Notes: generated by a model not told the origin, from the sequence alone. Positions 1-9,284 are shown, counted from the stretch's first letter. The stretch: DNA of 64,000 bases from Amycolatopsis nivea (GCF_004522235.1 NZ_SDLT01000011.1:1-64000); one strand, 5' to 3'. Made by a program: numbers and translations.

Positions 1-129
1 CGACACACCCCACCCAGCCCTACTGAGAAAACCTCATTGGGGCGCTACCCCCACCACCCAACCGCAGCCGATGCACCCAACGAGCGAGGCACCCAGCCCT
101 CCCCCGCACCCCGATACGAAGCCCATCTG

Positions 130-186
130 CGGTTCGGGGGTGCTTGTCAAGGCATCTTTCCCGCCTTGACAAGCACCCCCGAACCG
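130..186 (-). terminator. Strong hairpin downstream of metG
   Basis: Two perfectly complementary 24-base arms (130-153 and 163-186) enclose a 9-base loop. The structure begins 72 bases past the metG stop codon on the minus strand, so it most likely ends that transcript. There is no T-run, as is usual for actinobacterial terminators. Bases 1-129 and 187-258 show nothing else I can support. Confidence 0.75.
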
Positions 187-258
187 TCAGCACAATCAAC
201 CTTCGGGGTGCCCCACGCAACCAAAAGCCGATGTCGCCGCCAGGCGACGAGCCCCCAG

Positions 259-2055
259 TCAGTCAGTAACAATCGGAGCCCACTCAGGCCCAGTCTCCCC
301 CAACTTCGGGTCCAGCTTCGCAAACAACGGCGTAGGCTTCGCCAACGGCCGCCCGACCTCAACCGGCTTCGACTCCCACCGAGCCTGCTCCCCGGCATAA
401 TCCCCGGTCAAAATAGGATTAACCCGATCCGGCACATCAAGATCCGGAACCTCCTGCAGCTCAGGCTGCGCAGCCCAAACCCCAGTCCCGCCAAGCGCCT
501 CATGCACCTTCTGCGCCGAGTGCGGCAGGAACGGCGTCAGCAACGTATTAGCGTCACTAACCACCTGCAACGCCGTATGCAACACCGCATCCCGCCGATC
601 CGGATCGTCCTTGAGCTTCCAAGGCTCCTGATCCGACAGATACCGGTTAGCCGCCGTAACCACCCGCATCGCCTCAGCCGCAGCCAACTTGAACCGCGAC
701 CGAGCAAGATGCCCGCCAGCCGTCTCAAACGCCTGCCGAGACAGCGCCTTCAACTCCTCATCCGCCGGAGCAGGCGCAGTCGGGGCAGGGATCGCCCCAT
801 TGTTCTTGTGCGCCATCGAGATCGACCGGTTGACGAGGTTCCCCCACTCGTTGGCCAGCTCGAAGTTGGTCCGCCGCACGAACTCGTCCCACGTGAAGTC
901 CGTGTCCTGAGTCTCCGGCCCGGCCACCGAGATGAAGTACCGCAGCGCGTCCGGCCCGAATTCGCGCAGGAAGTCGTGCACGTAAATCACCGTGCCCCGC
1001 GAAGTCGAGAACTTCGACCCGCTCATGGTCAGGAACTCGCTGGACACGATCTCGTCCGGCAGGTGCAGCTTGCCGTACTTGCCCGGCTCGCCGCCGCGGT
1101 CGCCGTCGCCGTTCTGGCCGAGCAGCAGCGCTGGCCAGATCTGGGCGTGGAAGGTGATGTTGTCCTTGCCCATGAAGTAGTAGGCGCGCGCGTCGGGGTT
1201 GGCCCACCACTCCTGCCAGGCGTCCGGCGTGCCATTGCGGCGCGCCCATTCGACGCTGGCGGAGAAGTAGCCGATGACCGCGTCGAACCACACGTAGAAC
1301 CGCTTGAGCGGCTGGTCGCGCCACCCGTCCAGCGGGATCTTCACGCCCCAGTCGAGGTCGCGGGTGATCGGCCGCGGGCGCATGTCGTCGATCAGGTTCT
1401 TGGTGAAGTTGAGGACGTTCGGGCGCCAGTCGGTCTTGGTGCCCAGCCAGTCGCCGAGGGTCTGGGTGAACGCGGGCAGGTCGAGGAAGTAGTGCTCGGT
1501 CTCGACGAACTTCGGCGTCTCGCCGTTGATCCGCGACTTCGGGTTGATCAGCTCGGCGGCGTCGAGCTGGTTGCCGCAGTTGTCGCACTGGTCGCCGCGC
1601 GCGCCGTCGTAACCGCAGATCGGGCAGGTGCCCTCGATGTAGCGGTCGGGCAGCGTGCGGCCGGTGGACGGGCTGATCGCGCCGCGGGTGGTCTTCGGGA
1701 CGACGTAGCCGTTGCGGTTGAGCGCGAGGAAGATCTCCTGCGTGACCGCGGCGTGGTTGCCGGTGGTGGTGCGGGTGAACAGGTCGTAGGAGAGGCCGAG
1801 GCCGCGCAGGTCCTCGTCGATCTGGCGGGTGTACTTGTCCGCGGTCTGCTGCGGGGTCATCCCCTCTTTGTCCGCCTGGACGGTGATCGGCGTGCCGTGT
1901 TCGTCGGTCCCGGACACCATGAGCACCCGGTTGCCGGCCATTCGCTGGTAGCGGGAGAAGACGTCGGACGGGACGCCGAATCCGGACACGTGGCCGATGT
2001 GGCGGGGGCCGTTGGCGTAGGGCCAGGCCACCGCGGTCAACACAGGGGTGCTCAT
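259..2055 (-). CDS. metG: Methionyl-tRNA synthetase
   Basis: Charges tRNA-Met with methionine in the cytoplasm (class I aminoacyl-tRNA synthetase). The 598-residue product has the HIGH motif at residues 19-22, a zinc knuckle of the CPIC-x9-CDNC type at residues 144-160, and a KMSKS-type loop read as KFSTS near residue 347. The length fits bacterial MetG without the C-terminal tRNA-binding EMAP domain. The ATG start gives the expected N-terminus just ahead of the Rossmann strand. It is divergent from the PadR gene. In Mycobacterium, metS also lies near pabB, rsmI and pmt, which supports orthology. Confidence 0.97.
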   Translation of the reverse strand: MSTPVLTAVAWPYANGPRHIGHVSGFGVPSDVFSRYQRMAGNRVLMVSGTDEHGTPITVQADKEGMTPQQTADKYTRQIDEDLRGLGLSYDLFTRTTTGNHAAVTQEIFLALNRNGYVVPKTTRGAISPSTGRTLPDRYIEGTCPICGYDGARGDQCDNCGNQLDAAELINPKSRINGETPKFVETEHYFLDLPAFTQTLGDWLGTKTDWRPNVLNFTKNLIDDMRPRPITRDLDWGVKIPLDGWRDQPLKRFYVWFDAVIGYFSASVEWARRNGTPDAWQEWWANPDARAYYFMGKDNITFHAQIWPALLLGQNGDGDRGGEPGKYGKLHLPDEIVSSEFLTMSGSKFSTSRGTVIYVHDFLREFGPDALRYFISVAGPETQDTDFTWDEFVRRTNFELANEWGNLVNRSISMAHKNNGAIPAPTAPAPADEELKALSRQAFETAGGHLARSRFKLAAAEAMRVVTAANRYLSDQEPWKLKDDPDRRDAVLHTALQVVSDANTLLTPFLPHSAQKVHEALGGTGVWAAQPELQEVPDLDVPDRVNPILTGDYAGEQARWESKPVEVGRPLAKPTPLFAKLDPKLGETGPEWAPIVTD

Positions 2056-2116
2056 ACCTGTTTAGCCTACGGATGCGCTCCAGGGCGTTTCCTGGCGGTC
2101 GGGGAAGGGAGAGCCG

Positions 2117-2701
2117 GTGTCGGCGACGCGTCTGCTGGTGCTCGGGGTCGTGCGGATGTTCGGCCGCGCGCACGGCTACCAGGTGCGCCGCGAACTGCTG
2201 TCGTGGTCGGCGGACAAGTGGGCCAACGTCCAGCCCGGTTCGATCTACCACGCGCTCAAGAAGATGACCGCCGAGGACCTGCTGGAGAAGATCGACGTCG
2301 AACCGGGCGACGGCGGTCCGGACCGGGTCGCCTACCGGCTCACCCCGGACGGCGAGCAGGAGTTCCAGACGCTGCTGGCGAAGGGCCTGTCCGATCCGAG
2401 CGCGAGCAACGCGGAGCTGTGCGCGGCGATCAGCCTGATGCCCGCGCTTCCCCGCAGGAACGTGATCAGCCTGCTCCGGCAGAACCTGATCCACTTCGAG
2501 GCCGAGGAACGCCGATCGCAGCTGGGCCTTGAAGACGACACCTGGAACAAGCCGCCGCACGTGTCCGAGCTGTTCCGGCTGTGGGGTGGGATCGCCAAGG
2601 CCAGCCGGGAATGGCTCACCGGGCTGATCACCAGGCTCGAGGCGGGCGAGTACGTGATGGCCGACGATCCGGGCTCGGCGTTCGGCCAGCCTGCCCAGTA
2701 A
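2117..2701 (+). CDS. PadR-family transcriptional regulator
   Basis: A 194-residue protein starting at GTG. It has the PadR winged helix at residues 1-85 (read LVLGVVRMFGRAHGYQVRRE and then a GSIYHALKKM recognition segment) and a C-terminal helical dimerisation domain of the Vir_act_alpha_C type. PadR proteins are repressors whose ligands are often drugs or phenolics. The gene is directly upstream of a drug-type ABC exporter, and a perfect 26-bp palindrome sits between them. The likely role is local repression of that exporter, released by an unknown compound. Confidence 0.9.
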   Translation: MSATRLLVLGVVRMFGRAHGYQVRRELLSWSADKWANVQPGSIYHALKKMTAEDLLEKIDVEPGDGGPDRVAYRLTPDGEQEFQTLLAKGLSDPSASNAELCAAISLMPALPRRNVISLLRQNLIHFEAEERRSQLGLEDDTWNKPPHVSELFRLWGGIAKASREWLTGLITRLEAGEYVMADDPGSAFGQPAQ

Positions 2702-2770
2702 TCAAATTTGACTAACTCGCTCTTGCTCGGGCACAGTGTGCGCGTCAACTAGTCAAGCTTGACTAGTTGA
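2702..2770 (+). promoter_or_regulatory. Putative PadR operator pair
   Basis: A perfect 26-bp palindrome lies at 2745-2770, with half-site core AGTCAAGCTTGACT. A second, shorter palindrome (TCAAATTTGA, 2702-2711, followed by CTA) begins immediately after the padR stop codon. Both share a TCAA-TTGA core. The long palindrome ends 24 bases before the ABC-ATPase start codon and would overlap its promoter. Assignment to PadR is inferred from position. Confidence 0.75.
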
Positions 2771-2794
2771 TCTTCTGGGAGGAGAGGGGTTTCC

Positions 2795-3793
2795 ATGATC
2801 ACGGCACGCGGACTCGAGCGGCGGTTCCGCCGCAAGGGCCGAGCCGGTGGCGAGGTGCACGCGGTGAAGGGGGTCGACCTCGACGTCGAGGCGGGCGAGC
2901 TGGTCGGGTTCCTCGGCCCGAACGGGGCGGGCAAGACCACCACGCTGCGCATGCTCACCACCTTGCTGAAACCGACCGCGGGCACGGCGACCGTCGGCGG
3001 GCACGACCTGCTCACCGACGCGGCGGGGGTGCGCCGCAACATCGGGTACGTCGCCCAGGGCGGCGGGACCGCGCCCGAATCGCGCGTCGGCGAAGAGCTG
3101 GAGCTGCAGGGCAGGCTGTACCGGATGAGCAAGGCCGACGCGATCGCGCGCGGCAAGGTGCTCGCCGGCCAGCTCGACCTGACCGGGCTCGAACAGCGCG
3201 CCACGAAGACGCTGTCCGGGGGTCAGCGGCGCAGGCTCGACATCGCGCTGGGGCTGATCCACTCGCCAGGGCTGGTGTTCCTGGACGAGCCGTCCACCGG
3301 GCTCGACCCGCAGAGCCGGGCGAACCTGTGGGAGCACATCCGGCGGTTGCGCGCCGAGCAGGGCGTCACGATCTTCCTGACCACGCATTACCTCGACGAG
3401 GCGGACGCGCTGGCCGATCGGCTGATCGTGATCGACGACGGCCGGATCGTCGCCGACGGGCATCCGGACGCGCTCAAGGAGCAGGTCTCCGGCGACGGCG
3501 TCGCGATCGAGGTCGATCCGGAATCCGCCGCGGCCGCCGCGGACCTGGCTCGGCAGCTGCCCGGCGCGCACGAGTTCGCGGTGCGCGAGGGGTCGATCCG
3601 GTTCCGGGTGCCGCGCGGCGACACCGCGATGCCGGAGCTGCTGCGCGCGCTCGACGCCAAGGAAATCGCGACGACCTCGATGCAGGTCACGCGACCGACC
3701 TTGGACGACGTGTTCCTCGCGCTCACCGGACGCTCCCTGCGCGAGGCCGAGCAGCCCGCGCCGGCGGAACCGGAGGTGTCCGATGCTGCGTGA
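2795..3793 (+). CDS. ABC transporter ATP-binding protein, DrrA-like
   Basis: Energises export of an amphipathic compound, probably a drug or antibiotic, with the permease encoded next. The 332-residue protein has Walker A GPNGAGKTT at 41-49, the signature LSGGQRRRLD near 140, Walker B LVFLDEPSTGLD near 160, a switch histidine in TTHYLDEA, and the C-terminal extension seen in daunorubicin-resistance ATPases. An AGGAG-type ribosome site precedes the ATG. The gene overlaps the permease by 11 bases, so the two are translationally coupled. Confidence 0.93.
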   Translation: MITARGLERRFRRKGRAGGEVHAVKGVDLDVEAGELVGFLGPNGAGKTTTLRMLTTLLKPTAGTATVGGHDLLTDAAGVRRNIGYVAQGGGTAPESRVGEELELQGRLYRMSKADAIARGKVLAGQLDLTGLEQRATKTLSGGQRRRLDIALGLIHSPGLVFLDEPSTGLDPQSRANLWEHIRRLRAEQGVTIFLTTHYLDEADALADRLIVIDDGRIVADGHPDALKEQVSGDGVAIEVDPESAAAAADLARQLPGAHEFAVREGSIRFRVPRGDTAMPELLRALDAKEIATTSMQVTRPTLDDVFLALTGRSLREAEQPAPAEPEVSDAA

Positions 3794-4547
3794 CACCTGG
3801 CTGATCTTCCGTCGCGACATGGCGGCTGCGCTGCGGAATCCGGCGTGGCTGCTGATCGGGCTCGCCCAGCCGCTGCTGTACCTGTTCTTCTTCGGCCCGC
3901 TGCTGGTGAAGTCGCTCAGCGCGCAGGGAATGTCCGAGGTCGACGGCTGGATGGTGCTCACGCCCGCGCTGATCGCGCAGCTGGCGCTGTTCGGCAGTTC
4001 GTTCGTGGGCTTCGGGCTGCTGGCCGAGTTCCGGTCCGGCGTGGTCGAGCGGCTGCGCGTCACCCCGGTGCACCGGGCCGCGCTGCTGCTCGGGAAGGTG
4101 CTGGCGAACGCGTTGCAGGCGACCGTGCAATCGGTGCTGATCATCCTGCTCGCCTACCTGGTGTTCGACCTGAACGCGCCGTTCAGCGGCGTGCTGCTGA
4201 GCCTCGCGATCGTGTTCCTGCTCGCGCTCACGCTGGCGTCGTGCTCCTACGCGCTTGCGCTCACGCTCAAGAGCGAGGAGTCGTTCCCGGCGCTGCTCAA
4301 CGCGGTGCTCATGCCGTTGCTGCTGCTGTCCGGGATCCTCATCCCGATCACCGCCGGACTGGCTCCGAAGTGGCTGTACACGATCTCGCAGATCAACCCG
4401 TTCCGGCACGTGGTCGACGTGGAGCGCAACAGCTTCCGCGGCGACTTCTCGATGGACGCGCTGTTCACCGGCAGCGTGGTCGTGCTGGTCATGGCCGTTT
4501 TGGCGATTTGGTGGGGAACGCGCACCTTCCAACGGGAAAACGCCTGA
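3783..4547 (+). CDS. ABC-2 type permease, DrrB-like
   Basis: Membrane half of the exporter. The 254-residue product has six predicted membrane helices and the ABC-2 signature region around LLLLSGILIPI near residue 178, followed by an ISQINPFRHVVD segment typical of DrrB/NodJ permeases. It starts inside the 3' end of the ATPase gene. The pair with its PadR regulator is a classic three-gene drug-efflux cassette. The substrate cannot be read from sequence. Confidence 0.92.
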   Translation: MLRDTWLIFRRDMAAALRNPAWLLIGLAQPLLYLFFFGPLLVKSLSAQGMSEVDGWMVLTPALIAQLALFGSSFVGFGLLAEFRSGVVERLRVTPVHRAALLLGKVLANALQATVQSVLIILLAYLVFDLNAPFSGVLLSLAIVFLLALTLASCSYALALTLKSEESFPALLNAVLMPLLLLSGILIPITAGLAPKWLYTISQINPFRHVVDVERNSFRGDFSMDALFTGSVVVLVMAVLAIWWGTRTFQRENA

Positions 4548-4569
4548 TCAAAGCCCATCGACACGCCGG

Positions 4570-4614
4570 GAAAGGTCACCCCGCTCCGGAATTCCGGACG
4601 TAGGGTGGCCTTTC
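4570..4614 (+). terminator. Terminator of the exporter operon
   Basis: Twelve-base arms at 4570-4581 and 4603-4614 pair with one G-U wobble. Between them lies a perfect 14-bp inner palindrome, TCCGGAATTCCGGA (4585-4598). The structure starts 22 bases after the permease stop codon. Confidence 0.75.
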
Positions 4615-4644
4615 ACCCGTCGTGGGGCTTGTCAGGGGTGCGAG

Positions 4645-5259
4645 GTGGCGGAACCGGAGAGTGGGCGCGGACTCACGCTCACTCATCGCGAGCAGGTGCT
4701 CGACTGGACGGCGGTGCGCGGCGCCGACGTGCGGTTCGCCTCGGTCACGATCAGTGAAAACGTCAACTGGAGCGATCCGGGCGCGGAGCGGATGCTCGCC
4801 GCGGCCCAGCACGCGGGCATCCACACCGGGGCCAGGCACTACGCCCGGCCCGGCGCGGTGCACGACCAGGCCGACCATTTCGTCCGGACGGCGAGCAGGC
4901 TCGGCGCGTTCGCGCCCGGATCGCTCGCCCCCGCGCTGGAGGTGGACGCGCAGAGCGTCGACGACCGGTTCGTGAAGGCGTGGATCAAGCACGTGCGGCA
5001 CGCCGCGAAGATCAGCCGGGTGCTCGTGTACGCCGGGCACGACTGCTGGGCGCACCGGCTGCACCCGGACCGCTGGGCCGATTCCGAGGTCGTGCTCTGG
5101 CTCGTGCGGCACAACGGCATCCCCGGACGGCCCGGCTGGTTCCATTCTCGGCTCGGGCTGCACCAGCACGCCTTCGCGCCGGACGTGCCCGGAGTCGACG
5201 GACCCGTGGCGCAGGACGCGGTGGTGTATCCGTTCGCCCTGTCCGATGTGCTGCTCTGA
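4645..5259 (+). CDS. GH25 (lysozyme-like) fold protein, cytoplasmic
   Basis: A 204-residue protein resembling glycoside hydrolase family 25: a VLDWTAV opening, a VRFASVTISEN strand, an AGIHTGARHYARP segment and an acidic ALEVDA motif near residue 97 matching the family's usual DxE strand. Unlike secreted GH25 lysozymes it has no signal peptide, and the first catalytic-type aspartate motif (DxSxxQ) is not conserved, so muramidase activity is doubtful. I chose the GTG at 4645 because it gives a domain-sized product; the frame stays open upstream. It may be a non-catalytic relative. Confidence 0.7.
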   Translation: MAEPESGRGLTLTHREQVLDWTAVRGADVRFASVTISENVNWSDPGAERMLAAAQHAGIHTGARHYARPGAVHDQADHFVRTASRLGAFAPGSLAPALEVDAQSVDDRFVKAWIKHVRHAAKISRVLVYAGHDCWAHRLHPDRWADSEVVLWLVRHNGIPGRPGWFHSRLGLHQHAFAPDVPGVDGPVAQDAVVYPFALSDVLL

Positions 5260-5304
5260 TCACCTTCTCCGCTGGTCACCGCCGGTTTCCGGCACAATGG
5301 CGCG

Positions 5305-6543
5305 ATGCGTTTCCAGCGGCTGCGGACCGACCTGACCCCTTCTCGGGCGCTCGTTCTGCTGTCCGCGTACGCGCGGGCGCACGGCCTGCCCGAACCCGCC
5401 GCGGTGTGCGGGAACTGGTTCGGATCGCGCGCGGTGGTGGCGCCGTTCGTGTCGGTGACTCCGCGACCGTTCCCGTCGGCCTTTTCCGCCTCGGGGCCTT
5501 CGGGCCGGATCGGCGGCGGGTGGTTCGGATTTCTGGCTTACGACCAGGCCGATCCGTCCGGCCGCTCCACCGGGGTTCCAACGTCGGCCTGGGGCTGGGC
5601 GGATCACGTGCTGCGCTGGGACGCGGCGGGCGGGTGCTGGTTCGAGTCGCTCGAAGGCGACGCGGACGCACAGCTCGCCGTGGTGGAACGTGCGTTGGCC
5701 GGGTCCGCGGAGTTGTCGTGGTCCGCTAGTGCGCTGGACCGGCCGTCCGGGCACGAGCAGGCGGTGAAGGCGTGCGTGCACGAGATCGAGGCCGGCGAAC
5801 TGTTCCAGGCGAACGTCTGCTCGCGGTTCACCGGGACGTTCGAGGGCTCGCCCGCCGCGCTGTTCGCCGAGGGAGTGCGGCGGCTGGCTCCACAGCGGGC
5901 GGCTTACGTCACCGGTGAATGGGGTTCGGTGGTTTCGCTGTCGCCGGAGCTGTTTTTGGAACGCCACGGCCGCCGCGTGCGGTCGTCGCCGATCAAGGGC
6001 ACGCTGCCCCGTCGCGGCCCGGCGGACGACGGGAACGCATCGCGGTTGCGGCAGTCGGCGAAGGACGTCGCGGAGAACGTGATGATCACCGACCTGGTGC
6101 GCAACGACCTCGGGCGGGTGTGCGAGGTCGGCAGCGTCGTGGTGCCGGAACTGCTCGCGGTGCACCCGGCTCCCGGGGTGTGGCATCTGGCGTCCACTGT
6201 GGAGGGTGCGCTCGCGGACGGGGTCACCGATGCCGGGTTGCTGGCGGCGACGTTCCCGCCGGGGTCGGTTACCGGGGCACCGAAGATCCGGGCGCTGGAC
6301 CTGATCGCCGAGCTGGAACCGGCCGCGCGCGGCGTGTACACCGGCGCGGTCGGGTTGCTGTCGCCGTTGGCGGGGCTGGAGCTGAACGTGGCGATCCGGA
6401 CCTTCGAGATCGCCGAAGGCCGGATCGCGCTGGGGGTCGGCGGCGGGATCACGGCGGACTCGGACAGCGCCGCCGAGTGGCAGGAGTGCCTGCACAAAGC
6501 GGCGCCGTTGGAGTCCCTGCTCGCCAGCCCCCGGGAGTGCTAG
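5305..6543 (+). CDS. pabB: Aminodeoxychorismate synthase component I
   Basis: Converts chorismate plus ammonia to 4-amino-4-deoxychorismate for folate synthesis. The 412-residue product carries the chorismate-binding domain motifs KGTLPRRG, the metal-binding NVMITDLVRNDLGRVCEVGSV region (about residues 254-274), FPPGSVTGAPK near 318, and GVYTGAVG. The N-terminal part is shorter than in TrpE and fits PabB. The stop overlaps the stop of the convergent oxidoreductase gene by four bases. Mycobacterium also has pabB between metS and rsmI. A TrpE-like or isochorismate role is less likely. Confidence 0.9.
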   Translation: MRFQRLRTDLTPSRALVLLSAYARAHGLPEPAAVCGNWFGSRAVVAPFVSVTPRPFPSAFSASGPSGRIGGGWFGFLAYDQADPSGRSTGVPTSAWGWADHVLRWDAAGGCWFESLEGDADAQLAVVERALAGSAELSWSASALDRPSGHEQAVKACVHEIEAGELFQANVCSRFTGTFEGSPAALFAEGVRRLAPQRAAYVTGEWGSVVSLSPELFLERHGRRVRSSPIKGTLPRRGPADDGNASRLRQSAKDVAENVMITDLVRNDLGRVCEVGSVVVPELLAVHPAPGVWHLASTVEGALADGVTDAGLLAATFPPGSVTGAPKIRALDLIAELEPAARGVYTGAVGLLSPLAGLELNVAIRTFEIAEGRIALGVGGGITADSDSAAEWQECLHKAAPLESLLASPREC

Positions 6544-7499
6544 CGCCGCGGGTCGAGCAGCAGTTTTCCAGTCGTGCCACGGGAACGCAGCGCTTCGTGG
6601 GCCTTCCGGGCGTCCGCCAGCGCGTACTCGCCGCCCGCGATCGCGCGGAGCTTCCCGTCCAGCACCATGGTGAACAGATCGGCCAGCGCGGTACCGAAAA
6701 CGTTGCCCGGCAAGCGGAACACGTGCGGCAGCCACATCCCGGCGACGGTCGTGCTGTGGCCGAGCAGATTGCGCAACTCGATCGGCTTCGGCGAGCGGCG
6801 GCCGGCCATCCCGTAAAACACCAGACGACCGAACGGGGCGAGCGCGGCGATGCTCTGGTCGGTCGTCGTGCCGCCGACCATGTCGAGAACGATGTCGACC
6901 CGCTTGCCGCCGTTGGCTTCCCGCAGGACTTCGGTCATGTTCTCGGCACGCGAATCGACCGCGACGTCCGCGCCGAGTTCGATCGCCAGCTCGCGCTTTT
7001 CCTCGCTGCTCGCGGTCGCGATGACGCGACCCGCGCCCCACGCGTTCGCCAGCTGCACCGCGATCGACCCGACCCCGCCGGCCGCGGCGTGCACGACCAC
7101 GGTCTCGCCGGGCTCGAGGTGGGCGTTCTTGCGCAGCATGATCCACGCGGTCGCGCCCTGGACCAGCATCGAAAGCGCGTTGAGGTCGTCGACGCCGTCC
7201 GGCACCGGGAAGGTCATGGCTTCGTCGGCCGCGACGCGCTCGGCGTACCCGCCGCCGTCGTTGAGCAGCGCCACCACGCGCTTGCCGTCCGCCGTGCGCC
7301 CGACGACCTCGCCGCCCGGCACGAGCGGCAGTTTGCTCGGGGCGAGATACGAGTTCTCCGCCTGATGCGTATCCGCGTAATTCAGCCCGACGCGGTCGAC
7401 CTCGATCAGCACCTGCCCCGGCCCGGCCACCGGATCGGGCAGCTCGACCGGCTTCAGCACCTCGGGACCGCCGAACTCGGTCACCTGCACAGCACGCAT
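6540..7499 (-). CDS. NADPH:quinone oxidoreductase, zinc-independent MDR family
   Basis: A 319-residue medium-chain reductase that would reduce quinones or enones with NADPH. The N-terminal GroES-like half (VTEFGGPEVLK, residues 5-15) is followed by a Rossmann half with the nucleotide motif HAAAGGVGSIAVQLA near residue 138. Zinc ligands of alcohol dehydrogenases are missing, as expected for the QOR class. It is divergent from a QsdR/TetR-type regulator, with a 26-bp dyad in the short gap, so it is probably that regulator's target. Confidence 0.9.
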   Translation of the reverse strand: MRAVQVTEFGGPEVLKPVELPDPVAGPGQVLIEVDRVGLNYADTHQAENSYLAPSKLPLVPGGEVVGRTADGKRVVALLNDGGGYAERVAADEAMTFPVPDGVDDLNALSMLVQGATAWIMLRKNAHLEPGETVVVHAAAGGVGSIAVQLANAWGAGRVIATASSEEKRELAIELGADVAVDSRAENMTEVLREANGGKRVDIVLDMVGGTTTDQSIAALAPFGRLVFYGMAGRRSPKPIELRNLLGHSTTVAGMWLPHVFRLPGNVFGTALADLFTMVLDGKLRAIAGGEYALADARKAHEALRSRGTTGKLLLDPRR

Positions 7500-7522
7500 C
7501 TTCGCGGCTCCTCTCGCTCTTC

Positions 7523-7548
7523 GTGAGACATTCTGCCATATGTCTCAC
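7523..7548. promoter_or_regulatory. Operator between oxidoreductase and QsdR-type regulator
   Basis: An 8-base inverted repeat, GTGAGACA and TGTCTCAC, separated by 10 bases. A third half-site, GTCTCAC, follows at 7571-7577. It lies 24 bases upstream of the oxidoreductase start and overlaps the upstream-most possible start of the regulator. Such a site would let one regulator control both divergent genes. Confidence 0.75.
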
Positions 7549-8152
7549 CGATGGAACACTTTCTGCTAACGTCTCACTCATCGACACGCCACTGTCCACC
7601 CGAACCTCGCGACCCGACGCCGTCGCGGCCTTCCGCCTCGCCCGCGCCCGGTTCCTCGCCGGAGACCGCGTCGACATGCGCGACCTGGCCGCCGACCTCG
7701 GCGTCAGCCGCGCGACCCTGCACCGCTGGGTCGGCAGCCGCGATCATCTGCTGAGCGAAATCCTGTGGGCGGAGACGTCCTCGGTGCTGGATAACGTCAG
7801 TTATGCAGGCCGCGGCGGAGACGGCATCGCGGAGGCGATCGGGGCGTTCGTGCGGACGGTCAACGCTTCCTCGCCGTTCCGAGCCTTCCTGCGCCGGGAG
7901 CCCGAGCGCGCGCTGCGGTTGCTGACGACCAAGGCGAGCTTGGTGCAGTCGCGGACCATCGAGAAGGTGCAGGCGTTGCTGTCCGACGAGGTCACGGCCG
8001 GGCGGCTGGAGTCTCCGTTGCCGGTAGCGGATCTGGCGTATCTGCTGGTGCGGGTCGGCGAGTCGTTCATCTACACCGACGCGATCACCGGCGAGGAGCC
8101 GGACGCGGAGAAGGCCTTAATAGCGGCCAAAATGCTGTTGCGCAGTCGCTAA
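7523..8152 (+). CDS. TetR-superfamily regulator, QsdR type
   Basis: A repressor-type protein with an N-terminal helix-turn-helix (residues 31-75, with DLAADLGVSRATLHRWVGSR) and a ligand-binding domain of the QsdR class, where the regulator controls degradation or detoxification genes. The only in-frame ATG/GTG/TTG before the helix-turn-helix is the GTG at 7523, which lies inside the putative operator. A true start nearer 7592 (CTG) is possible, so the N-terminus is uncertain. One rare TTA leucine codon occurs near the 3' end (8117), a possible bldA-dependent control point. Confidence 0.85.
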   Translation: MRHSAICLTDGTLSANVSLIDTPLSTRTSRPDAVAAFRLARARFLAGDRVDMRDLAADLGVSRATLHRWVGSRDHLLSEILWAETSSVLDNVSYAGRGGDGIAEAIGAFVRTVNASSPFRAFLRREPERALRLLTTKASLVQSRTIEKVQALLSDEVTAGRLESPLPVADLAYLLVRVGESFIYTDAITGEEPDAEKALIAAKMLLRSR

Positions 8153-8161
8153 AGTCTTCTG

Positions 8162-9283
8162 GTGACCGCTGTCCAGGCCATCGCCCGGATCCCCGCCGCT
8201 TCGATCGGCGAGCTGGTATCCCATCCGAAACTGCCGCTCGTCGCCGGGATCGACCAGGAGCGGCCCGCGGTGCATCTCTACTACGCCGAGAAAGTGCTGC
8301 GCGAAATCGGCGCGGTGGGGGCGGATTCCGCGGAGTACGGGAAGTTCGGCCGCTGGCCCGTCGTCGCCTGGCATCCGGAACGGCCGGAACTGGTCGTGCC
8401 CGGCAGCGGGGAAACGGTGCGCTGGACCCGGAACGGCACCTCCGTGCTGGATGTCGCCGTCTCTCTCGACGTGGCGTTCAGCCCGGACGGCCAGTCGCTG
8501 TGGACCTCGCCGACCCCACCCGAGCGCTACGACCGTTCGGACGTCATCGATCTCGACACCGGGGCCGTCACGCCTGCCCCGATGTGGGACGGCGGCATCG
8601 CCGCGCATCCGGCGGGAGGGCTGATCGCCACGAAGCAAAGCGACCAGGGCGCGAGCTTCGTGCTCTTCTCCCGTCCAGGCGACCGGCTGCGGTTCCTGGA
8701 CCGGGCGCTGATTCTGGAGTCCAACTGCTGGGGCCTTCCGGTCTTCAGCTCCGACGGGCGGTACCTGGCGATTCGCGGCAACACCTACGAACACCAGGTC
8801 CTGGTATTCGAGTTCCCTTCGCTGCGCCGAATCCTGAAGACCTCGCTCAAAAGGTATTCCATCTCGTCCCAGCTCACCATCGCCTTCGGTGCACGGCCCG
8901 GCGCACTGTGGATCGGGACACCGTCCGGCACCTTGCTGGAGGTGGACGTCGAGCGCGACCGAACCAAGAAGCACAAACTGCTCCGCTCGGCAGTGACCGC
9001 GCTGGCCGCGACGTCGAACGGCGACCTCGTGGTCGCCGGAGACGGCGAACTCGCACTGGTGCCCGTTCCTTCTCCCCGCACCGTCGCGGATCCGGCCACC
9101 GTCGCCGAGTTCCTTGCCAGCACCAAGGAAATTCCCGACGACGGCCTGACGGAAGACCACGTCGTGCACACCGACGGTGTCGGCACTTGGCGGCCGGAGG
9201 AACTGGCCACGATCACCAAAACCGCGCCGGGCGACCCGCACTGGCTGCGGCTTCTAGCCGAAGGCAACGCCCGGAGGAGCTGA
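8162..9283 (+). CDS. WD40/YVTN-like beta-propeller protein, function unknown
   Basis: A 373-residue protein starting at GTG nine bases after the regulator stop. It contains repeated blade-like segments: VAFSPDGQSLWTS (about 101), IAAHPAGGLIATK (about 146), PVFSSDGRYLAIRG (about 186) and IAFGARPGALWIG (about 239). These suggest a cytoplasmic beta-propeller of six or seven blades. There is no signal peptide, enzymatic motif or membrane segment. Tight spacing suggests cotranscription with the QsdR-type regulator. A scaffolding role is plausible but not shown. Confidence 0.65.
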   Translation: MTAVQAIARIPAASIGELVSHPKLPLVAGIDQERPAVHLYYAEKVLREIGAVGADSAEYGKFGRWPVVAWHPERPELVVPGSGETVRWTRNGTSVLDVAVSLDVAFSPDGQSLWTSPTPPERYDRSDVIDLDTGAVTPAPMWDGGIAAHPAGGLIATKQSDQGASFVLFSRPGDRLRFLDRALILESNCWGLPVFSSDGRYLAIRGNTYEHQVLVFEFPSLRRILKTSLKRYSISSQLTIAFGARPGALWIGTPSGTLLEVDVERDRTKKHKLLRSAVTALAATSNGDLVVAGDGELALVPVPSPRTVADPATVAEFLASTKEIPDDGLTEDHVVHTDGVGTWRPEELATITKTAPGDPHWLRLLAEGNARRS

Positions 9284-9284
9284 C

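Noticed and set aside
37..2532. A long plus-strand open frame across metG
   Set aside because: It is antisense to metG, is Arg/Pro-rich and has no recognisable domain; long antisense frames are expected at this GC content.
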